Of a stretch of 5,844 nt of DNA, positions 5,822 through 5,844 are shown piece by piece. Source of the stretch: Hellea sp964576765. Lineage in GTDB: Bacteria > Pseudomonadota > Alphaproteobacteria > Caulobacterales > Maricaulaceae. Location of the stretch: NCBI GenBank assembly GCA_964576765.1, contig CAZNWH010000124.1:1-5844 (forward strand). The letters are read 5' to 3'. A program made the translations under genes and the position numbers. Numbering within the stretch: the first letter of the stretch is position 1; every line of letters begins with the position of its first letter. The notes under the pieces are model-generated. The model was given only the letters and a program-made list of their open reading frames with translations, made no database searches and was not told where the DNA came from.

Positions 5822-5844
5822 GTCGAGATTGGGAAGTCACCTGC

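Overview
The window reads as a chromosomal stretch of an alphaproteobacterium of moderate GC content, by eye near 50%. This rests on the style of the proteins and on my recollection that rsmB, rpe, a heparinase II/III-family gene and purH occur together in that class. A marine, Caulobacter/Hyphomonas/Maricaulis-like lineage is a guess. All confident genes lie on the minus strand, so transcription runs from high to low coordinates. I see no mobile element, tRNA, rRNA or CRISPR array.

In transcriptional order: (1) 5674-5844 is the upstream edge, holding an 8-bp stem-loop (5701-5720) and a doubtful 52-codon frame that overlaps the rsmB start. (2) 4363-5673 is rsmB, a 16S rRNA cytosine-C5 methyltransferase, complete with both catalytic cysteines. 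(3) 3356-4291 is an exported Ser/Gly/Tyr/Thr/Gln-rich protein with a signal peptide, ten cysteines in five pairs, and three copies of a 13-residue Cys-bounded motif. I do not recognise its family. It has a strong ribosome binding site and is followed by a clear rho-independent terminator (3289-3318). (4) 2529-3209 is rpe, ribulose-phosphate 3-epimerase. (5) 763-2514 is a heparinase II/III-family protein 14 bp downstream of rpe. (6) 1-661 is the N-terminal 220 residues of purH, which runs off the window.

The terminator splits the window into an upstream unit (rsmB and the exported-protein gene, possibly with its own promoter) and a downstream unit (rpe, heparinase-like, probably purH after a 101-bp gap). 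Rpe and PurH are linked by metabolism: Rpe feeds the pentose phosphate pool that supplies ribose-5-phosphate and PRPP for purine synthesis, and PurH makes IMP. The heparinase-like protein between them has no evident link to either pathway.

The core enzymes are ordinary. The part most likely to be undescribed is the small exported cysteine-repeat protein. Copies 1 and 2 of its motif differ at four bases, all silent, which points to selection on the peptide rather than drifting low-complexity sequence.
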